A DNA stretch of 22,026 nt, taken from assembly GCA_905480065.1 (NCBI GenBank), contig CAJQOV010000020.1:1-22026 (forward strand), given 5' to 3'. The position numbers and the translations under genes are program-made. The notes beneath the pieces were generated by a model. That model saw nothing but the letters and a program-made list of their open reading frames with translations, did no database searches and was not told the DNA's origin. This document shows, one piece after another, positions 14,519-21,731 of the stretch (position 1 is the stretch's first letter; every line of letters begins with the position of its first letter). The DNA comes from an uncultured Gammaproteobacteria bacterium (GTDB taxonomy: Bacteria > Pseudomonadota > Gammaproteobacteria > UBA9214).

Positions 14519-16126
14519 TCAACCTGCCTTCTTCATGGCCTGTTCCTGAATAGTCAGGTACTCCTCGTAGCTGCCGCTGAAGTTGACCAGCCCGTCCGGC
14601 TTCATTTCCAGGATGCGGGTCGCCAGCGAGGAGACGAATTCCCGGTCATGACTGACAAAGATCAACGTACCCGGATAATTCTCCAGCGCCAGGTTGAGGG
14701 ATTCAATCGACTCCATATCGAGGTGGTTGGTCGGCTCATCCATCAACAGCACATTCGGCTTCTGCAGCATCAGGCGCCCGAACAGCATGCGTCCCTGTTC
14801 GCCACCGGAGATTACCTTGACCGGCTTGCGAATCTCGTCCTGCGAAAACAGCAGGCGCCCGAGCGTGCCGCGGATGACCTGCTCGTCATCACCCTCGCGG
14901 CGATGACCGCTCATCCAGTCAAACAGGGTGAGATCGCTGGCGAACTCATCCGCATGATCCTGGGCGAAATAGCCGATCTCGGCATTCTCCGACCACTTGA
15001 GCCGTCCCTTGTCGTTGTTGAGGTCGCCGGCCAGGGTGCGCAACAGGGTGGTCTTGCCAATACCGTTCGGCCCGATGATCGCGACCCGTTCACCGGCCTC
15101 AATCTTCAGGTCCAGCTTGTCAAATATGACCTGCCCACCCCAGGACTTGCTGAGTCCTTCCGCGTCCAGCGCCAGGCGAAAGAGTTTTTTGTTCTGCTCG
15201 AAACGGATGTAGGGATTGACGCGGCTGGACGGCTTGATCTCGTCGAGCGTGATCTTCTCGATCTGGCGCGCCCGCGAAGTGGCCTGCCTGGCCTTGGAGG
15301 CATTGGCAGAGAAGCGGCTGACGAAGGTTTGCAGCTCGGCGATCTGCGCCTTCTTCCTGGCATTGTTCGCGATCATGCGTTCGCGCACCTGCGTGGCGGC
15401 CGTCATGTATTCATCGTAGTTGCCAGGATAGACGCGCAATTCCCCGTAATCGAGATCGGCCATGTGCGTGCAAACACTGTTGAGGAAATGCCGGTCATGC
15501 GAAATGATGATCATGGTGCTGTTGCGCGCGTTCAGCACCCCTTCCAGCCAGCGAATGGTATTGATATCAAGATTATTGGTCGGCTCATCCAGCAGCAGGA
15601 TATCCGGATCCGCAAACAAGGCCTGCGCCAGCAGCACGCGCAGCTTCCAGCCCGGCGCAACGGCCGACATCAGGCCATTATGCTGTTCAATCGGGATATC
15701 CAGGCCCAGCAACAGTTCTCCGGCACGCGACTCGGCACTGTAGCCATCCAGTTCGGCGAAATGCACTTCCAGGTCGGCGACCTTCATACCATCCGCCTCA
15801 CTCATTTCCGGCAGTGAGTAGATGCGGTCCCGCTCCTGCTTGATTTCCCACAGCTGCGTATGGCCCATGATCACGGTATCGATCACCGCGAAATCCTCGA
15901 ACGCAAACTGGTCCTGGCGCAATTTGCCGACCCGCAGGTTTTCGTCGATCACGACCGAACCGGCGCTGGGCTCCAGCTCGCCCCCGAGAATCTTCATCAG
16001 TGTGGACTTGCCACAGCCGTTGGCGCCGATCAGGCCGTAGCGATTGCCCCCGCCAAAACGAACCGAGATATTTTCAAACAGGGGCTTGGCCCCGAACTGC
16101 ATGGTGAGATTTGCGGTGCTTATCAC
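14519..16126 (-). CDS. ybiT: ABC-F family ATPase YbiT
   Basis: The 535-aa protein has two ABC cassettes and no membrane part, typical of ABC-F factors that bind the ribosome E site and act on translation or stalled complexes. It matches E. coli YbiT over its length: Walker A GANGCGKS (34-41), ILLLDEPTNNLD in the first half and VLLMDEPTNHLDMESIESLN in the second. As in YbiT, the first cassette lacks a normal LSGGQ (it reads VAPGWKLR), whereas the second keeps ISGGEQ. The linker is basic and helical (RSRARQIEKI-type region after SFVSRFSANASKARQATS). A longer reading frame with ATG at 16183 exists, but family alignment and a -10-like GATAAT over that ATG favour GTG at 16126. The ribosome site is weak (CAGG). 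Confidence 0.93.
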   Translation of the reverse strand: MISTANLTMQFGAKPLFENISVRFGGGNRYGLIGANGCGKSTLMKILGGELEPSAGSVVIDENLRVGKLRQDQFAFEDFAVIDTVIMGHTQLWEIKQERDRIYSLPEMSEADGMKVADLEVHFAELDGYSAESRAGELLLGLDIPIEQHNGLMSAVAPGWKLRVLLAQALFADPDILLLDEPTNNLDINTIRWLEGVLNARNSTMIIISHDRHFLNSVCTHMADLDYGELRVYPGNYDEYMTAATQVRERMIANNARKKAQIAELQTFVSRFSANASKARQATSRARQIEKITLDEIKPSSRVNPYIRFEQNKKLFRLALDAEGLSKSWGGQVIFDKLDLKIEAGERVAIIGPNGIGKTTLLRTLAGDLNNDKGRLKWSENAEIGYFAQDHADEFASDLTLFDWMSGHRREGDDEQVIRGTLGRLLFSQDEIRKPVKVISGGEQGRMLFGRLMLQKPNVLLMDEPTNHLDMESIESLNLALENYPGTLIFVSHDREFVSSLATRILEMKPDGLVNFSGSYEEYLTIQEQAMKKAG

Positions 16127-16181
16127 GTTGACTGGCCTGTTACGCTGCGGGGCCAGCGGACTGACCCGTGAAAAAACCGTC

Positions 16182-16187
16182 ATTATC
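16182..16187 (-). promoter_or_regulatory. Possible -10 box of ybiT
   Basis: GATAAT (5/6 to TATAAT) lies 56 bases before the GTG start on the minus strand. No good -35 is present 16-18 bases upstream. The alternative start ATG at 16183 overlaps this box, so a transcript from it could not carry that codon. Confidence 0.35.
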
Positions 16188-16284
16188 CCACAATTCCGTG
16201 CGCTTCAGGTGAAGACCACAACAATGTGCAGGTATTTTCAGGTGCGCGCCCGTGTGGACCGGGGCATAGCGGGCCGACCCGGCA

Positions 16285-16521
16285 TCAGGCAGCACCGCCC
16301 CTGCCCGCCCCAAGCCACCTGGCCAGCAATACCAGCGCCAGCAGTAACAATGGCGCTCCGTGCAGCAACAGGTCAAAGATATCGATCGGCCGCGTCAGGC
16401 TGCCTGCCGCCAGCATTTTGAGCTTTCCCCACAGGTGCGGTTCCGGGCGAAACGGTGCGAGCGCCAGCAACACCGCCAGCGGCGCAATCATGGGCAGTGG
16501 AATTCGTGCCAGCCATTGCAT
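16285..16521 (-). CDS. Small membrane protein (often labelled RND transporter-like)
   Basis: The 78-aa protein starts MQWLARIPLPMIAPLAVLLALAPF, then has RPEPHLWGKLKMLAAGSLTRPIDIFDLLLHGAPLLLLALVLLARW, two hydrophobic segments (about residues 9-25 and 52-70) around a conserved central loop. Similar 60-80-aa proteins are widespread and carry a misleading RND label in databases; no transporter function is evident. A GTG three codons further out is an alternative start. It sits 18 bases after the lipoprotein stop, on the same strand, and upstream of ybiT. Confidence 0.78.
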   Translation of the reverse strand: MQWLARIPLPMIAPLAVLLALAPFRPEPHLWGKLKMLAAGSLTRPIDIFDLLLHGAPLLLLALVLLARWLGAGRGGAA

Positions 16522-16539
16522 GGGAAACACCGCGGGGTA

Positions 16540-17235
16540 TCAGTAACGGATCAACAGCGGCTGGTAAGCAAACAACGCGGTCAGATGATGCAATACCGCG
16601 TGCTGTCCCTGTTCCGCCCAGAGTCGGTTTATGTCCTGTTCGACCAGTTCATAACGATGCTCCAGGTCTTGCTCGTCGGCATGGTTCACGGCCAGTTCAG
16701 CCACCAGGCCCAGCCACATGCGGCTGGCTCCCATGATCAGTGCGGGCCAGTTTTTCCTGATCGCCGCGGGCCATATCGGGTCGCTGGTATCCTCGATGAG
16801 CGGACTGTCGTTGCGGGTCAGGTCATCATATCCAACCCAGGTAACCAGCCCTTTGGCACGCAGATCTGCCAGCACCGCATTACTGCTGATGTCATGGTAA
16901 ATGCGCTGCGCAGCCTGCGGGGTCGTGTAGAAAATGAAGCTCAGTACATGGCCATGAGCATCATCACCGGCACGCCGGTGGATGCGCCAGAGCTGGATAT
17001 CCTGCTTGTTGCGTTGATAAACCGGCGTGACGATTTCCCCGCCGATCAGGGTTCCTATATACCAGCGGGGAGTTTCCCCTTGCGGGCGCGCAATACGGAA
17101 CTGCACTCGCCGCCACCCCTCGGTTTCCGGCAAGCCGGCTGTCGCGCCGGCATCCGGAGCCGGCCTGGTCACCGGTACGGTACAACCGGCAATCCCCAGC
17201 AGCCACAGCAGCAGAACCCTGACACAGATTTTCAC
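16540..17235 (-). CDS. Predicted lipoprotein of unknown function
   Basis: The 231-aa protein starts with a lipoprotein signal MKICVRVLLLWLLGIAGC, with lipobox IAGC and Cys18 as the lipidation site. The body is soluble with many charged residues; segments such as GWRRVQFRIARP, RWYIGTLIGGEIVTPVY and HGHVLSFIFYTTPQAAQRIY look like a globular periplasmic domain, but I recognise no family. The start codon is GTG, preceded immediately by TGA in frame, so no longer start exists; GGGGGTG lies upstream. The gene is followed by the small membrane protein gene. A motif shared with the antitoxin-like gene lies about 47 bases upstream of the GTG. Confidence 0.75.
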   Translation of the reverse strand: MKICVRVLLLWLLGIAGCTVPVTRPAPDAGATAGLPETEGWRRVQFRIARPQGETPRWYIGTLIGGEIVTPVYQRNKQDIQLWRIHRRAGDDAHGHVLSFIFYTTPQAAQRIYHDISSNAVLADLRAKGLVTWVGYDDLTRNDSPLIEDTSDPIWPAAIRKNWPALIMGASRMWLGLVAELAVNHADEQDLEHRYELVEQDINRLWAEQGQHAVLHHLTALFAYQPLLIRY

Positions 17236-17281
17236 TCATCACCCCCGGAGAACGCCTTGCCATGACCGTTATTCAGCTGCG

Positions 17282-17297
17282 CCGCATCATACCGGTT
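17282..17297 (-). promoter_or_regulatory. 16-bp motif, copy 2 (before lipoprotein gene)
   Basis: On the minus strand it reads AACCGGTATGATGCGG. It is identical at 15 of 16 positions to a copy at 17735-17750. It includes the palindrome ACCGGT and a TATGAT that could serve as a -10 box. It is about 47 bases before the GTG start. Confidence 0.45.
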
Positions 17298-17329
17298 ATT
17301 CCAATCGACCGGCATATCGCGCAGTCTCG

Positions 17330-17710
17330 CTACGCGTCTGCTGCAGCCTGTTCCAGGTATTCAACCACGGCGGCCAGGCGCCCTTCATCCACCAGCAGCA
17401 GGTGTGGAATACCATTCAGCGCGACCTGCCTGACCCGCAACCAGTGCCGCATTGCCACACCATCTCCGCCAGTGTTTTTGTACAAGGCACGGTAACAACG
17501 CACCAGCAGCACCGCCCGCTGCCAGGCGCAGGTACCCGGCTGCAGTGATTGCTGCCCGGCCGACAGGCGGCCAATATCCGGACACTGCAAACCGAGTATG
17601 CGCGCCAGCTCGGCCTGGTACAGATCCAGCAATGCAGTGATCTGCAATACGGCTTGCGTCAGACGGCGCGGGTCATCCCGCTCAAGTGAGATTTCAAATA
17701 CATCCGGCAC
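17330..17710 (-). CDS. MbcA/ParS/Xre antitoxin-like protein, no toxin beside it
   Basis: The 126-aa protein resembles the Xre-MbcA-ParS family: an N-terminal helical/HTH-like part (about residues 15-60, ILGLQCPDIGRLSAGQQSLQP) and a C-terminal toxin-binding region with MRHWLRVRQVALNGIPHLLLVDEGRLAAVVEYLE. In classic pairs such antitoxins neutralise RES-domain (or COLD/Fic-type) toxins and repress their own promoter. No toxin gene is next to it: the next gene is a lipoprotein on one side and an exported PA2779 protein on the other. The start is GTG with AGGA about ten bases before. It could be an orphan regulator. The family match is judged by eye, so it is moderate. Confidence 0.7.
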   Translation of the reverse strand: MPDVFEISLERDDPRRLTQAVLQITALLDLYQAELARILGLQCPDIGRLSAGQQSLQPGTCAWQRAVLLVRCYRALYKNTGGDGVAMRHWLRVRQVALNGIPHLLLVDEGRLAAVVEYLEQAAADA

Positions 17711-17734
17711 GGCGCGTTATCCTGAGTGTCCTGC

Positions 17735-17750
17735 CCGCATGATACCGGTT
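17735..17750 (-). promoter_or_regulatory. 16-bp motif, copy 1 (before antitoxin-like gene)
   Basis: On the minus strand it reads AACCGGTATCATGCGG, differing from the copy at 17282-17297 by one base. It lies 25 bases before the GTG start and includes ACCGGT and a TATCAT -10-like box. It may be a promoter or an operator for the antitoxin-like protein itself. Confidence 0.45.
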
Positions 17751-17888
17751 TGCACCACCACACCACGACTGATGTGTACACCGGAACAGCACAACGCCTG
17801 CGAGGCCAACCGTTTGCGCTACTGCACAGCCTTACTTTGTCGCCGCTGCACGACACTCATGAGGCTGGTTTCACCCGGGTTTAGTGGT

Positions 17889-17894
17889 AGTATT
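17889..17894 (+). promoter_or_regulatory. Possible -10 box of the PA2779-type gene
   Basis: TAGTAT resembles a -10 box but lacks a good -35 at the usual distance. It is about 60 bases before the gene start. Confidence 0.25.
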
Positions 17895-17915
17895 ACCGCG
17901 ATTTTCTACACCTGA

Positions 17916-17936
17916 CAGCGCTGCCGCTGTTTTTTA
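17916..17936 (+). terminator. Terminator-like hairpin in the PA2779 leader
   Basis: ACAGCG and CGCTGT form a 6-bp stem with loop CTGC, followed directly by six T residues. It ends 18 bases before the PA2779-type ATG, with GGAG between. It could be an attenuator or end a short upstream transcript. Confidence 0.55.
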
Positions 17937-17954
17937 ACCTACGGAGAATGTCTC

Positions 17955-18344
17955 ATGTCGAAGTTGTTTCGCCCCCTTGCCTGGCTACTGTCCCTGCTGC
18001 TTGCAATGACCCCGGTACTCACCGCCCAGGCGGCCATGGTCGGCACAGATACCCTGCTCAACAATGCCAGTTCCGAACAGACTCGTGCCAGTCTGCAACA
18101 CCTGCTCGATCAGCAGTCAGCCCAACAGCAACTCTCGGCAATGGGTGTGGACCCGGCCTGGGCAAAGGAGCGCGCCAGTCGCCTGACCGACGCAGAGCTC
18201 GCACGCATCAACCAGGGTATTGATCAAATGAATGCCGGCGGCGACAGTGTGCTGGGCATACTGCTGCTGATCTTCATTATCTTCATTATTACCGATGCCA
18301 TTGGTGCCACGGATATCTTCCCGTTCGTCCATCCGGTTCGCTAG
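17955..18344 (+). CDS. PA2779-family exported protein
   Basis: The 129-aa protein fits the PA2779 family, an uncharacterised exported protein found next to a PA2778-type cysteine peptidase. A signal peptide covers about residues 1-27 (ends AQA|AMVGT). The centre repeats the family pattern, with an alpha-helical segment LQHLLDQQSAQQQLSAMGVDP and RASRLTDAELARINQGIDQM, and a hydrophobic segment (98-115) ends in IGATDIFPFVHPVR, the conserved tail. GGAG stands seven bases before the ATG. The gene overlaps the probable start region of its partner by about 50 bases. The role of the pair is unknown. Confidence 0.88.
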   Translation: MSKLFRPLAWLLSLLLAMTPVLTAQAAMVGTDTLLNNASSEQTRASLQHLLDQQSAQQQLSAMGVDPAWAKERASRLTDAELARINQGIDQMNAGGDSVLGILLLIFIIFIITDAIGATDIFPFVHPVR

Positions 18345-19347
18345 GACCGGCATCCATGCAGTACCTGGCACCCGCCTGCTGGCGGGTGCCTTGCTTCTGT
18401 TGCTGTATCTGACGGGCTGCGCAACCGCGCCCCAGGCCCGCACAATCCAGTCCGCACCACCCGACGGTCTGCCGCAGCAGGTGGAACTGGCAGATACCCC
18501 GTTTTTTGCACAACAGCGCTACCAGTGCGGTCCCGCTGCACTGGCGACCGTACTGGTTGCCAACGGCATCGCGATCACGCCCGATCAGCTGGTCACGGAA
18601 GTGTACGTCCCGGCCAGGCATGGCAGCCTGATCGATGAGCTTGCTGCAGCGGCACGCCACCGGGACCTGCTGGTCTACCCGCTGGCTCCCGCGCTCGCCG
18701 ACCTGCTCAGCGAAGTCGCTGCCGGGCACCCGGTACTGGTATTCCAGAACCTGGGGCTTGGCTGGTTACCCAAGTGGCATTTTGCCGTGGTGGTCGGCTA
18801 TGACCTCGCACAGCATGAAATCATCCTGCGCTCCGGCACCACCGCACGCTGGGTGACCACACTGAGTACTTTTGAACGTACCTGGCAACGCAGCGGATAC
18901 CAGGCACTGGTTGTCACACCGCCCGGCGAGATCGCTGCCACGGCAGAACCGTTACGCTTCCTGCAAGCTGCCCGTGAGCTCGACTCAAGTGGTTCGCGCA
19001 CTGCCGCATTCACGGCATGGCAGGCCGCTACCCGGCGCTGGCCGGACCAGCCGCTCGGCTGGATGGCACTCGGCAACCACGCCTACACGGACGGAAATTA
19101 CCCGCTGGCGCGCGCCGCGTTCCTGCAGGTTACCCGACTCACGCCGGGCGATGCGCTGGGCTGGAATAACCTGGCCTACGGCCTGCTTCGGGAAGGCTGT
19201 CCACAGCAGGCACAGATTGCCGCACAATGCGCAGCAGGGCTGGCGCCGGGAGATCAGAATACGCTCGACACCCGCGCTGAAATCCGCCGCGCGGCACAAG
19301 GCCAGGATCACGCTGACTGCACGAAAATCCACTGTAATTCACCCTGA
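18295..19347 (+). CDS. PA2778-family C39-type cysteine peptidase lipoprotein with TPRs
   Basis: The 350-aa protein is a lipoprotein: hydrophobic LLAGALLLLLYLTGC ends at lipobox Cys42. The peptidase domain has catalytic C78 (QRYQCGPAALATVL), H162 (PKWHFAVVVGYD) and D170 nearby, the C39-like arrangement used for bacteriocin-leader or similar processing. Two TPR-like helical repeats follow (about residues 236-320, for example WMALGNHAYTDGNYPLARAAF and WNNLAYGLLREGCPQQAQ). The substrate is unknown. The start is uncertain: ATG 18295, TTG 18301 and GTG 18304 all lie inside the upstream gene and none has a ribosome site. The only ATG with a fair ribosome site (18356, after TAGGA) is out of frame by one base. 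Confidence 0.85.
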   Translation: MPLVPRISSRSSIRFARTGIHAVPGTRLLAGALLLLLYLTGCATAPQARTIQSAPPDGLPQQVELADTPFFAQQRYQCGPAALATVLVANGIAITPDQLVTEVYVPARHGSLIDELAAAARHRDLLVYPLAPALADLLSEVAAGHPVLVFQNLGLGWLPKWHFAVVVGYDLAQHEIILRSGTTARWVTTLSTFERTWQRSGYQALVVTPPGEIAATAEPLRFLQAARELDSSGSRTAAFTAWQAATRRWPDQPLGWMALGNHAYTDGNYPLARAAFLQVTRLTPGDALGWNNLAYGLLREGCPQQAQIAAQCAAGLAPGDQNTLDTRAEIRRAAQGQDHADCTKIHCNSP

Positions 19348-19375
19348 ACGAATTTCCCCGCACCTGCTCTGTCAG

Positions 19376-19403
19376 GCGTTGCTGGCCACAACGTCAGCAA
19401 CGC
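19376..19403. repeat. Inverted repeat between convergent genes
   Basis: GCGTTGCTG (19376-19384) and CAGCAACGC (19395-19403) are perfect nine-base arms around a ten-base loop. It spans the stop codon of the small minus-strand gene and lies 28 bases after the PA2778-type gene. It could act as a transcript end for both strands, but no T tract follows. Confidence 0.5.
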
Positions 19404-19627
19404 AACGGGGCAGGATCCGGCTCGCCAGATGCAACGGCATGCAGCGAATGCTCCCAGCCCGGCGCCGGGCCCACACCCAGCCGTGCATACCGCCCAAGCT
19501 CGTTTTCGTACCAGCCGGTGTCATTGCGCAAAGGCTCCACGCTATAGCCCCACCAGCAGCCGTCGCTGTCCTGCGCCACCCAGCGCACCCAGCCGGGCCG
19601 GGGTAAATTGTGCACGGCGTCAGTCAC
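19394..19627 (-). CDS. Small hypothetical protein, third gene of the DsbA-GNAT operon
   Basis: The 77-aa protein (73 aa if the second GTG at 19615 is used) reads WVRWVAQDSDGCWWGYSVEP and GWYENELGRYARLGVGPAPGW, a tryptophan-rich pattern with W-x-x-W spacing that resembles small uncharacterised proteins I recall only vaguely. It is read by extending back into a longer frame that overlaps the GNAT gene; that extension is not protein-like. The GTG at 19627 overlaps the end of the GNAT gene by eight bases, consistent with coupling, but there is no strong ribosome site. Whether it is real rests on its conserved-looking sequence and position. Confidence 0.6.
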   Translation of the reverse strand: MTDAVHNLPRPGWVRWVAQDSDGCWWGYSVEPLRNDTGWYENELGRYARLGVGPAPGWEHSLHAVASGEPDPAPLRC

Positions 19628-19880
19628 GCGTCTTGCCGCGGTCCAGGAAGCGCCGGGCATACCAGCAAGTGGCCTGCATGTGCAGGCCCTGCTCGCGTGC
19701 CCAGGCAATACCGCTACGCACCAGTTGTTCCGCGATGCCGCGCCCGCGCAATTCGGTCGGCACGAAAGTACGCACGAAATCGACCGAGTCCGTGCCGATC
19801 GGACGGTACTCAAGCACCGACTCCTGACCATCGACTGTGATTACGAAGCGCTGCCGTTCCGGCTCGTGGATGGTTTGCAT
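19620..19880 (-). CDS. Small GNAT-type N-acetyltransferase (COG2388-like)
   Basis: The 86-aa protein is a minimal GNAT fold: strands FVITVDGQESVLEYRPIG and SVDFVRTFVPTELRGRGIAEQLV, with the acetyl-CoA loop RGRGIA (45-50), then helix VRSGIAWAREQGLHM and a final strand QATCWYARRFL. Members of this short family are thought to acetylate small molecules or proteins; no substrate is known here. GAGGAG overlaps the stop of the upstream DsbA-like gene and stands six bases before the ATG at 19880, so I use that start rather than an ATG 11 codons earlier inside the neighbour. It is the middle gene of a three-gene unit. Confidence 0.88.
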   Translation of the reverse strand: MQTIHEPERQRFVITVDGQESVLEYRPIGTDSVDFVRTFVPTELRGRGIAEQLVRSGIAWAREQGLHMQATCWYARRFLDRGKTRD

Positions 19881-19890
19881 GGTTTTCTCC

Positions 19891-20517
19891 TCAGGCCGCA
19901 GCCAGTAGTTCATCGATCAGCATGAGCATCGGCGAACAATCGTTATAGTCAACCGGGATGTGCCAGCTTGACGGGCCCGCCTCCAGCACCAGCGCAGGAA
20001 AACTGTCAATCCGCAAACGCTCACATTGCTGCATCTCGTCAGACAGCTGTGTTGCCGTCCCGGCAGCATGCAGCGCTTCACGGAAAGCGGCCACATCCAG
20101 CCCGATCTCCCCGGCCAGCTCGACCAGGGTGGAATCATCGGAAGGATTACGCGCCTGCAGATAGTAGGCCTGCTGGATCGCCGTGGTCATGGCCTTGTCA
20201 AAGGCCGCGCCCTGCGCACGCGCAGCGATCACGGCACGGCACGCAGCCCAGGTGGAACGGCGCGGCCGGCATTTTTCCCAGAACGCAAAATTGAAGTGCA
20301 CACCCGGAATGGTTCGTTCGATGCGCCGCCAGCTGGCCTGGATGCGCTGTTGCTGTTCGATGGGCATCAGCTCGCTGGTATCTTCCGCCAGACCGCCCAG
20401 CAACCGCTGCATGCGCAACGCGGCCGGCAACCGCTCAGCAAGCTCCCGCAGCACCGGGCCAAAACCCCAGCACCAGCTGCACATCGGATCATGCGCATAA
20501 TAAAGAACGGCTTGCAA
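19891..20517 (-). CDS. Cytoplasmic DsbA-family (FrnE-like) thioredoxin-fold protein
   Basis: The 208-aa protein carries the active site DPMCSWCWGF (C13, C16) directly at the start and the cis-proline region IDSFPALVLEA (F173-P174). The insert of helices between fits the DsbA/FrnE (COG3531-like) family rather than a simple thioredoxin. There is no signal peptide, so it should act in the cytoplasm, unlike periplasmic DsbA. The start is TTG at 20517, nine bases after AGGAGG, a clear ribosome site. Only ten bases separate it from the GNAT gene. It is divergent from the YchJ-type gene, with a 68-bp shared control region. Confidence 0.88.
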   Translation of the reverse strand: MQAVLYYAHDPMCSWCWGFGPVLRELAERLPAALRMQRLLGGLAEDTSELMPIEQQQRIQASWRRIERTIPGVHFNFAFWEKCRPRRSTWAACRAVIAARAQGAAFDKAMTTAIQQAYYLQARNPSDDSTLVELAGEIGLDVAAFREALHAAGTATQLSDEMQQCERLRIDSFPALVLEAGPSSWHIPVDYNDCSPMLMLIDELLAAA

Positions 20518-20585
20518 AAGCGGATTCCTCCTGCACCAGGCCAGGACAATTTGCTATATTAACAACTCTTTCCAAAGGAACCCGT
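20518..20585. promoter_or_regulatory. Divergent control region of the DsbA-like and YchJ-type genes
   Basis: The 68-bp gap holds TATATT (20555-20560), a plausible -10 for the plus-strand gene, with TGCACC near the -35 distance. On the opposite strand TAATAT occupies the same AT-rich patch. The two -10 candidates overlap, so the promoters may exclude each other. Confidence 0.4.
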
Positions 20586-21080
20586 ATGAACGAACCATCA
20601 GCATGCCCCTGCGATTCCGGTCTGCCCTACGCGGATTGCTGTGAGCCCTACATCAGCGGCGCCCGCAAGGCACCCACCCCGGAGGCACTGATGCGCTCGC
20701 GTTACAGCGCCTATGCCCTGCAGATCATGCCATACCTGGCCAGCACACTGCACCCGAGCCAGCGCCACGACTACGACGAGGACGGCGCAGCCCGCTGGGC
20801 AAAGGAGTCCGAATGGGACGGACTCGAAGTACTGGAGGTCAGCGCTGACAGCGAGGATCCGAGCCGGGGTATGGTGGAATTCCGCGCCCGCTACCGGCGC
20901 CGTGGCGAGAAACTGGTACATCATGAACGCGCGGAATTTCGCAAGTCCGGTGACAGCTGGTATTTTTTCGATGGCAAGATGGTTGGCGCAAGCCAGGTTC
21001 GCCGCGATGCACCCAAGGTCGGTCGCAACGACCCCTGTCCATGCGGAAGCGGAAAAAAATTCAAGAAGTGCTGCGGCTGA
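20586..21080 (+). CDS. YchJ-type protein with two SEC-C-like motifs (UPF0225)
   Basis: The 164-aa protein begins with a CPCDSGLPYADCCEP zinc motif (C7, C9, C18, C19), continues with the YchJ middle domain (RSRYSAYALQIMPYLASTLHP, KESEWDGLEVL, VEFRARYRRRGEKLVHHERAEF, NTF2-like) and ends with a classical SEC-C motif, DPCPCGSGKKFKKCCG (C151, C153, C162, C163). Such C-x-C...CC motifs bind zinc; the biological role of YchJ proteins is unknown. AAAGGAA stands six bases before the ATG. The gene lies 12 bases before mtnB and may be co-transcribed with it. Confidence 0.93.
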   Translation: MNEPSACPCDSGLPYADCCEPYISGARKAPTPEALMRSRYSAYALQIMPYLASTLHPSQRHDYDEDGAARWAKESEWDGLEVLEVSADSEDPSRGMVEFRARYRRRGEKLVHHERAEFRKSGDSWYFFDGKMVGASQVRRDAPKVGRNDPCPCGSGKKFKKCCG

Positions 21081-21092
21081 GGATACATCGTC

Positions 21093-21731
21093 ATGGTTAA
21101 CCAACTCACAGGACTGCAGGACAGCATGGAATTGCGCGAGCGCACCGAGCAACTCTGCGGCGTCGGTCACGAACTCTACCGGCGTGGCATGGTGCCGGCG
21201 ACCAGCGGCAACTTCTCGGCCCGGCTGCACGATGGCCACATCCTGATCACGGAATCCGGTGTACACAAGGGACGCCTGCAAAAAGACGACCTGCTGGCCA
21301 TCGACAGCAGCGGCCAGTCGCTGGACGGGCGCCGGCCCTCTGCCGAGACCGCACTGCACCTGCAGCTATACCGACGCTTCCCGCAGGTCAACGCAGTACT
21401 GCACCCGCACTCGGTCAATGCCACCCTGCTGTCACGCCATGACCGGCCGGAACTGGTACTGGAGGGTTACGAACTGCTCAAGGCGTTCCCCGGCATTACC
21501 ACCCATGACACCCGGATCACCATTCCCAATTTCGCCAATGACCAGGATATCGAGCGCCTGTCTGCCCGGGTGGACAGCTGGATGCAGCAACATGACGGCA
21601 CCGTTGGATACCTGATCAGCGGCCACGGCTTCTACACCTGGGGCGAAAGCGTCAACGCGGCCATGCGCCACGTCGAGGCACTCGAGTTCCTGTTTGAATG
21701 TGAATTACGACAATCCGGAGCCAGTCTCTGA
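21093..21731 (+). CDS. mtnB: Methylthioribulose-1-phosphate dehydratase MtnB
   Basis: MtnB dehydrates 5-methylthioribulose 1-phosphate in the methionine salvage pathway. The 212-aa protein is a class II aldolase-type fold with the characteristic MVPATSGNFSARL (33-45), LITESGVHKGRL (51-62), the Zn2+ ligands H104 and H106 (VLHPHSVNATLLS), H178 (SGHGFYTWG) and E85 (PSAETALH). GAGGAT stands before the ATG at 21093. A second ATG at 21126 (residue 12) would give a family-like length and is possible. Its stop TGA shares one base with the mtnD start (TGATG), so translation is coupled. The gene directly follows the YchJ-type gene. Confidence 0.94.
   Translation: MVNQLTGLQDSMELRERTEQLCGVGHELYRRGMVPATSGNFSARLHDGHILITESGVHKGRLQKDDLLAIDSSGQSLDGRRPSAETALHLQLYRRFPQVNAVLHPHSVNATLLSRHDRPELVLEGYELLKAFPGITTHDTRITIPNFANDQDIERLSARVDSWMQQHDGTVGYLISGHGFYTWGESVNAAMRHVEALEFLFECELRQSGASL

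Noticed and set aside
14648..15817. Plus-strand open frame of 389 codons opposite ybiT
   Set aside because: The frame is a mirror of the ybiT codon pattern and carries no recognisable domain.
16360..17265. Plus-strand open frame opposite the lipoprotein gene
   Set aside because: Composition is shadow-like, while the minus strand has a clear lipoprotein signal and a hydrophobic small protein.
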